Notes under the pieces: generated by a model
The model's input: the letters and a program-made list of their open reading frames with translations, nothing else
Told to the model about the DNA's origin: nothing
The model's database searches: none
Origin: Vitellaria paradoxa
Taxonomy: Eukaryota > Streptophyta > Magnoliopsida > Ericales > Sapotaceae
DNA length: 64,000 bases
NCBI GenBank assembly: GCA_019916065.1
Contig: CM034239.1
Location: forward strand, 38,340,419 to 38,404,418
Direction: 5' to 3'
Program-made: the position numbers and the translations under genes
Shown here: piece by piece, positions 13,801 to 22,369 of the stretch
Layout of the letters: every line of letters begins with the position of its first letter
Numbering within the stretch: position 1 is the stretch's first letter

Positions 13801-16800
13801 ATTTAAATCAACAGTGCTCATAAGAAATATATAAAAATTAAATATGTCATGTTTAGGGTGTGGATGTAGTGTCCAATGTGCCAATTCGTCATTGAAAAGT
13901 CTTTTTATTATTATTATGCTTTTGTAAGTTGTGCTTTGACCCTTGGAAAGTTGTATGACTATTAATGCTAGACTTCTTGGGAAAATGTACTAAAGCTAAT
14001 ACTCAAGCTAGTATAAAATTATAATATGCTGTGGAGGATATAAAAGGTCAATTCAAGCATAATTTACTCTTTGATAACATAAATATTTGGTTGAGCATTG
14101 CTCCCTTTGATTTTATGTTGTTGTGTTTTTTGCTCTTCAAAATTCTCGTTCCTTATCCTTACACCCTAGCAAAATTCTCGTTCCTTATCCTTCCACCCTC
14201 GTCATTTGGTATCGATGATGTAGTGCCCAATGTGCCAATTCAATGTCTTGGTGATTAAAAAGTCTTTTTACTGTCAATGTCTTCGTGATTGAAATGTCTT
14301 TTTATTATTATTATGCTTTCATAAAGTGTGCATTGACTCTTGGGAAGTTGTATGACTATTAATGTCAAACTTTTTGGAAGATATACTAGAGTTAATTCTC
14401 AAGCTATTATAAATATGTTGTGGAGGATGCAGAAGATCAATTCAAGCATAATTCTCTTTGATAACATAAATATTTGGTTGAGCATTCCCTTTGATTCTCC
14501 TTATCTTTTTGTATTCTTTGTTCTTAAAAATTCTCATTCCCTATACTTTTAACCCTCATCAGGTGTCCTAGCATAAATATCTAATGTGTCATGCCAACAA
14601 CATTCATCACATACCTTGACTGTTTAAATTAAATAACAAGATAACAAGAAAATATAACAACTCAAAAATCACACAATCTCAACATCATCTCAACACTGAG
14701 TTAGATATTGCTATTAGTGTCACAATTTTAACAATCTCAAACTCGTCAATTCACTCCTGGTGTCCCCCCGTGGTAATCGAAACACCAATGCATTCACAGG
14801 CTCCACCTGTAAGTGTACTGCCAACTTGCTACACCAAAATACGCTTCATACATTATTAGCTTACTAGACACACCATGAAATCAAACGTCGATTCAAGGAC
14901 TTTCAACCCACAAAACTCTCAGTTCCGGCTATTCATTCCCTTGTCACTCTTTCCTCCCAACACTCAGTTTCATCTATTCATTCAACTTGCTACTCTTACA
15001 TCTCAACACTGAAGTAATTGCATAATCAATATCATCAATTATACATAGTTAAATTATTTATTCCATAATTCTACACCCACCATTACTACAAATTTTTAAA
15101 TAATGAAATTTGTATCAAAGTAATGATTCTCAATATTCACAACAAATAGAGTTTCCTCCAATCATATAAGCAATTAATAAAACTACTAAGTGAACATACA
15201 ATTTTAACTAATTAAATAAATCACAACATTCACAAGATATATAGAACCTTGAAATTCACATCATCCCCAAGCAAATAAATTATCAACTCAATCATATAAG
15301 TTCTAATTATTCTCCCCAAAGTCAAATCACCATTCCTAAAAATTTTAATTTCTAAAATTTCTCCATAATCACCATATTCACAATTTAATTCCACACATAA
15401 TAAACTTAATTAGAATATCTATCCATTACTCGAATAAACCACAAAACGATCACATAATTCACCAATATAATGTATTTCCCTTAGCTAAACTTTGTTTATT
15501 AAATAACACACAGAATTCCCATATTTCTAATCACAAATTACAAAGTTTACAAGATTTAATCACTATTTCTCTCACAATCTCAAGCTTTTCCCCTACATTT
15601 ATTTTTCTTGTTTTCCTGATTCACGATTTTCACAAAATAACCTAACAATAATAAGTTTAATTTAAATATACTCCATCCGTACCTTTTCAATTCAATATAT
15701 ATTCGGATTGACCCCAAACGGGGGCAGCAATTTGCAAATTGGGCTGCTCGACAATAGCGCCTAGCGGCGGCTGACGAACGCCGGTGTCTGGATGCTGGCG
15801 GCGGCCGGGGAAGAGGCTGCTACGGCGCAGAAAGCTGGGCTGATCGTGGATCTATGCCTGGTCCGGCCACCTGCTGCTGCTCGGTGATGGGCTGTTCTGA
15901 AGGCTGGGTTAGATGACTGCTCACAATAACTAGGGTAGAATATTTTAAAATTTTTCAATTTGACCGATCCGCATGCGAATTAACTAAGGGCTTATTTCAC
16001 CTTAAAATATTTATTTATTATTTTTTTTTTTTGGAAAGGTAAAAGGTATGATAGAGATTTCAGACTACCATACCCATTTAACTATATCATATCCATATTA
16101 GATTCGAATCAGTAACCGACTGCGAGGAGAACAAATCCTCCAGCCAATGCTATAGGGCCGGGGGCACCTTAAAATATTTAATTTAATTGATTCACAAATA
16201 ATTAAGTTTTTATTTCGCCTACACCTCTTATAATTTTACTTTTATACACTTAAATTTGACAGATTTTATAAATATATACCTAAATGAGATTTGTATTAGA
16301 TTCATTGCGATCTATTTTGTTAAATTTTATATCAAAAAAAGTAATTTTTTATTAATTTATTATTATAAAATTAGTTTTATATCCTTATTATTAATAAATA
16401 TATTAATATTATAGTAAGCTGTATTTTTTTATATAAAAATTACATTATAATTAATTCATTAAACTTTTTGTAAACCTCTTTTTACGTTAGTACTTTAAAT
16501 TATTATCCTTCAGATTAATATTTCAAAGCTATATTATATATAAATTAATAATTATATATAAATTATCATTACTTTTTTCTATTAATAATTTAATAAACTA
16601 GAGATGGGAGAAAGAGAAATTTAATTTCTCGTTTTCTTTCATCTCCTTTCCATTAGCATCAAATGGTAATCAAATAACCTTACCTCAATTTTATTTTTAT
16701 ATTTTTTTATATTGATAGTAGGGGTATAAAAATAATTTTACAGTAATGATTTAGGCAAAAATTATTTTTTGGATTAAAAATTAAAAAAAATAAGTTTTAG

Positions 16801-17060
16801 TGAAGATAATAGAAATTTTAAAAAATTCAAGTATATGTTTATAAAATATGTAAAGTCTGAGTGCGAAAAGGCAAAACCACAAAAATGTAGGTGATGTAAA
16901 CCCATTAATTAGTGAAAATTTTCGTTATGACAATTGGGCACCCAATTCACAACCAGCTTTGTTTTTACTGAACAAAAGATTTGATTTTTATTATTCATTT
17001 TATTTTTAGTGTTTCACCCAACCATTGTGTATCTCACAGAAAAGAGCACAATTACGTGGT

Positions 17061-17091
<31 letters not shown>

Positions 17092-20000
17092 GGGGGAGGT
17101 TGAAGAGTCCACTTACACTTTTTCATTATTATTATTATTATTATTTTTTGTACTTCATTTTATTTTTTTATTAACTAAAATTACACAATTGTCTATTTTT
17201 TTAATTATATATTTTGTGTAATTATATCATAAATACTCTTATATAAAAATTTAATTCAAGGCATAATTATAATACCGTAAATATTCTTATTTTATAATAA
17301 AAATATATTGTAAACAAAATATTGAAAAAATAATTTATCAAAAATAATTGTCTTTCTAAATTTTTTGACAAGCGAGTAATTACCAAGTTAATTTTTGCCA
17401 AAAAAAAAATCACTTATAACACGTGAGTAATTTTAATGTAATAAAATTTTTACTTTTAGATTTTTTTAAAAAATATATTTCTTAACGTCCAATCAAACAA
17501 AACAAAAGTTACTTTTAAAAAAATATTTTTAAAATGTGTTTTCTGATCATTTTTTTTTATTTTTTATAAATTCAAATACGTTATTAAAAGATCAGCATTT
17601 TGCCAAATAAGTAGGAATGGACAAGATTTTTTTCCTCATATAGTGGCCCAACAACATTAGAACCAGAAAAGAAATTACAAGTTGTTTGACTATTGGTGTA
17701 TTTGGAGTAATAAAAAGTGAGATTAAATAAAATAAATGAAGATAAGTTGTAGGTTCGAAATTCGTGTAATAAGATAACAAGTAAATAACTTTTAGAGTTT
17801 TTAAGTATTTTTTTATCATATTTCAAAGTTTTTTTCACTTCAAACGAAACCTATATGTCATGCAAATTTATGGGTTGCCTAGCTTAACTCATACAAGGTC
17901 TTGCAAAAAATAATACCAAGTTTAAAATTAGTATAGTGAATAATTAATGACTGTGAATAAATAAAAAATAAATAAGAAATTTTTAACATGAAAAATCTTA
18001 TAATTAAGAGAGAAAAACTATGAGATCTATATAGAGAGACTGGTTAAAATTCTTTCCATATAAACAGATTACAAGTTTAAAGAAAACAAAATTATCTAAT
18101 TGAATTCACAATTATGTAAAATGCTTGCTCGATCCCCTTGATGAATACTCTTTGAAAATCAATGAACACTTTTGTATGAAAAATATGTGTCAACTAAATG
18201 TATGAGAGAACTCTTTTATAATATCAATATGTAATCCCTCTCTTTCTTTTTTAAGTGCTTTAACACCCTAGTCTTTATTTATAGAGCATTCAAGTAATAC
18301 AATCTTTATAGATTTGTATAGTTTCATATTTCCAAAATCTTATAAATGATTCCAACCTTTTTAGAAAACCTTATGATAAATTAGTAATTTCATATCCTTT
18401 CGAAAAGTTCAATCTAAGCCTGGAAAGCTGTCTAAAACACCAGTATAGTACTTGCCAAATAGTTTTTAATGCTTAATTAGTAAGAGAGTTGAGAAAACAA
18501 TTTGGCAGAGTTTCAATAAGGTAAATATGTTGTACTTGTGTTCTTGTGAAGCGGCAATATATATAGGGGAAACCTCACGTGGAATCGCATATATGCAATT
18601 ACATGTAACTACATATAATCGTACTTTTTCCTTCTCAAATGAGATGATGCCACCTGTATTATAAATATCTCAAGATTGGTTCCTTAGTTCGTTAGGCAAC
18701 GTGTTGTGTTTGATGCGGTTTGTAACAGCACTTTTATAGGTGTATATATAGGAACTATCAGAAGAGGGCTGTACGCATGACTCGTGAGCTACTTTGGCAG
18801 GAATAATTCTATCGAACTGCATAATTGGAATTCAATCGAGTGATTAGCCCCGATCAGTGATATCCTTACTCAGATGCCCCTGATTTAGTGATCAATGCCG
18901 ATCGGTGTCCTTACTCGGATGCCCCCGGTTGGGTATGGGTTGAGCGGAGAACTTGTTAGGTGTCCCCAATCAGGTATGGGAACAAACCTTGAGATATTTA
19001 CAATGCATTTATCTCACTGAAACTCTTCCAAACTATTTTCTCAACTTTCTTATTAATTTAAGTATCAAAGATTCTTTGGTAGGTGTGACACCGATGTTCT
19101 AGATGGCTTTTTGAGTTTTGATTGGACTTCCGAGAAGATATAGAGTTATTGATTTATCACCTTATAAGTATTTCTAACTTTCTTAAGTATTATGAAATTT
19201 ATCCAACCTCTTTAAAGTATTAAGGAACACATTAAATATTAGAAAATCTTCTCAATCTATACACTTGACATTTTAACCAAACATCTAAATGTACAAGTTT
19301 AAATTCGTTATTTTGTTCACTAATTTGTCAATCACAAATATAAGGCTAATAAAGCCATACAATGCAAATTGCACATTCATTTGTTCACCAGCAGTTGTAG
19401 AATTATATTGTTTAATTGAAGACATGGATTTGTGTTTTTGGTTGGGCACTGATGCTCCTTTAATTTTATCCCTACTGTGGAATTTTGGTGATGCGATTCC
19501 AGTGGATTACATTGGTCAGAAGACATGCTGAGGTGGTCGTGAACGACAATATCGTTTTCCCTGTCTTCAAGAAATTTTGCAGGGTATGAATTATCAAGGG
19601 AAACAGAAGCAAAATATTTGTCTTTTTGAATGTAGTAATTAATAAGTTGTACTTTCTTCTCTCCTCTCCTCTCCGAGAAGGCAATAATGGTTATGCTCTC
19701 TGATTGCAAATTCTTCTTACAAACTGTTTTGCTTCATTGCTAGTTCACTTAAAAAGTAAATTCAATTTGTAGGTTGTTTGCTCATCATCCCTAACTTGCT
19801 AAGGCCTGTTTGGATGCTCAATTTTCAGTCTAACTTTTAATATTTGTTTGGACAAAAGTTAGAAGGTGAAACTTTTGGTGTACTTGATTGCAAATTCTTC
19901 TTACAAACTGTTTTGCTTCATTGCTAGTTCACTTAAAAAGTAAATTCAATTTGTAGGTTGTTTGCTCATCATCCCTAACTTGCTAAGGCCTGTTTGGATG

Positions 20001-22333
20001 CTCAATTTTCAGTCTAACTTTTAATATTTGTTTGGACAAAAGTTAGAAGGTGAAACTTTTGGTGTACTCGATTGCAAATTCTTCTTACAAACTGTTTTGC
20101 TTCATTGCTAGTTCACTTAAAAAGTAAATTCAATTTGTAGGTTGTTTGCTCATCATCCCTAACTTGCTAAGGCCTGTTTGGATGCTCAATTTTCAGTCTA
20201 ACTTTTAATATTTGTTTGGACAAAAGTTAGAAGGTGAAACTTTTGGTGTACTTGATTGCAAATTCTTCTTACAAACTGTTTTGCTTCATTGCTAGTTCAC
20301 TTAAAAAGTAAATTCAATTTGTAGGTTGTTTGCTCATCATCCCTAACTTGCTAAGGCTTGTTTGGATGCTCAATTTTCAGTCTTAACTTTTAATATTTGT
20401 TTGGACAAAAGTTAGAAGGTGAAACTTTTGGTGTACTTGGTAAAATAAGTAGAAAATTTTTAGTAACTTTTGTCAAGTTTTAAGTGTTTGGTAAAATAAA
20501 TATAAATTTTTAATAACTTGTTGTATGTAATAAAAAGTTGAGTTGAGTTAAAATGAAATAACTATTATACCTCTCATTAATTCGCAAAAATTGGTGTGTT
20601 AGCAACTTGCCACGTAAGATTATCGACAACTTTGGGCGTTTTATCAAACACCTAAAAGGCCACGTTTGGAGGAGAAAAAAAAAGACACCTAACTTTGCGT
20701 ATATATATAAGGACCTCCAAACGTGGCCTAAATCTGAAACAGGACACATCTGGAGTATATATTGTGATTGTTTTTTTAGAAACCACCTACGTCTACTGAC
20801 TCTACAAATGTTTGTCGTCTTAATAATTTCAGCCACGGCGACGGAGCCACTTTGCGTTCTTAAGAAACGTAGCAGAGATATTTTTTGTAAGTGAGAATGC
20901 CATAGATTTTCACATGCATTTGAAGTTTTCATTTTTACTTTCCTCCAAGCAAGTGACCCCCTTTTTTTTTTTTTTCTTGAATTTGTGTAGCCAAACTTCT
21001 TGAATCAGAACAATTGCGTCTCAGATGAACACTACGTGCAGACTTTACTTCATGTAAGTAACAAAATGTAATTCATCTGCCGTGAAGAACCATCTATTTT
21101 TTTAACTAATTATAAATTAACTGGCATTTTTATTTGTTTTTTTTATTTTGAAAATGTTTAATTACTGGCATTTAGTGATCTCATTATTTTCAAATTACTG
21201 ATGATGTTCTTTCTACCATGAGATCATGAGTGGCCTTGGCCTAGAAGCTGAACTTGCGCGAAGAACACTGACCTACTCCTCTTGGAATCATTCCGTCGGG
21301 AAAGATGATAAAAAATCTTGGCACCCAATTACATTTCAATTTGCAGATGCCGGCCGACAACGGATGAGAGAAATAAAGGTGAGTTACAGATTTGAGTTGC
21401 ATACACTCAAAGTGCTTGGTGCTCAAATGAATATATCATAAACATTTTTTCCATGACTGATCCAGCTTAAAAAGTGCATAACCTTGTATATGCCAGCAAT
21501 AACATTTACATATGGCATTCTAAACAAAATTAGTATTAAGTTTCTTATATAATTAAAAGGGTGGAGATATTGGCACTCAGAAGCGGACCTAAGAAGTGGG
21601 TGCATTTGCCTCTGCTGATTTGAAAAATTAGAACAAAATTCTATTAGTTCTACTTTTTTATTCCCTTATAAAATATACTTTTTTTTCTATATTTTCCCCT
21701 CATTGTATTTTTATTTTTACTCTTATTTATCTTAAAAATGTAAATTTTATCTCCACTAATTACAAATACTAGGTCCGCGCCCATTGGCACTCCATTATTA
21801 GTGTCCCCTCTCCATATTATTCTTTTTCATTAAAACTATTATGGAGTAGGGGAAGTTAATAAAGGAGTGCCAACGGGGTCAAATTAAAGCTATTATGGAG
21901 TTGAGGAAACTGATGAAGGAGTGCATTTATTACTTTCTTAGTTGAAACTTTGGACAAAAAGTTCAAATCGAAAAATTATAATAATTCATAGGTTTAAATT
22001 ATCTAATTATAACTACTACATGTGTTTTGTTCTTTCTCTCTCTCTCTCCCCAATTAATTTTTTATATTCACCATAAAAAATATAAATTATGATACTTTAA
22101 TTTAAAATGGTCAATTTCCTAGAAACCATAATTAAGTAAAATTTAAGTTGAACTATGGTAAAATTTAAAATGCTCAAATCGTTTTGTGAGATATATGGTA
22201 ATAAGATCCACTAAAATAAAAATTGAGTAGGAAGTTAAGAATATAAAAATGTTTTCAATCATTGAATGAAAAAAAATTCTTAATAATTGGATCTTAGTTT
22301 GTGAGATAAATATTTTTAAAAATTATCTTGTTT

Positions 22334-22369
<36 letters not shown>

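Larger units (their letters stand above)
8835..15930 (-). mobile_element. Degraded gag-only Ty3/Gypsy-type LTR element (LARD/TR-GAG-like)
   Basis: Two long, diverged direct repeats flank a gag ORF on the minus strand. The left copy begins near 8835 and the right near 13548; both open with ATAAATTGTATCT and run collinearly for about 1.6 kb through TTTAATCATACA, TATTTATTCCATAATTCT and CTGACGAACGC. Only about 3 kb lies between them, with gag but no protease, reverse transcriptase, RNase H or integrase, so mobility would have required another element. Each repeat carries an extra insertion (left about 10556-11235, right about 13856-14564). The many differences between the repeats indicate an old insertion. 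Exact termini, primer-binding site and target duplication could not be fixed. Confidence 0.65.
6701..19502 (+). other. Giant intron 5 of the GT14 gene (12.8 kb)
   Basis: Exon 5 ends in KWRKGSQ followed by a GT donor at 6701. The next family block (WITLVRRHAEVVVND) resumes after an AG at 19501-19502, in the same phase. The other introns of this gene are 169 bp to about 2.9 kb, so this one is greatly enlarged. The enlargement is largely explained by mobile DNA listed separately: a MITE at 8447, an LTR element at about 8835-15930, a SINE at 16014 and a MITE at 17695. No other host gene is visible inside it on either strand. Confidence 0.85.

Noticed and set aside
15761..15958. A GC-rich 65-codon frame on the minus strand
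   Set aside because: It is part of the right LTR; the matching part of the left LTR does not keep the same frame, so it is LTR sequence and not a gene.
16100..16160. A possible tRNA gene
   Set aside because: Box A and B are present but no cloverleaf or acceptor stem forms, and the perfect TSD shows it is a SINE.
17940..18480. A possible LTR fragment (CTTTATTTATAGAGCATTC and surrounding words)
   Set aside because: Resembles LTR leader text but no second LTR, termini or TSD could be identified; too weak to list as an element.
18840..18990. Imperfect repeats of GATCRGTG, CCTTACTC(A/G)GATGCCCC
   Set aside because: A real local repetition, but only two short imperfect units with no further structure.
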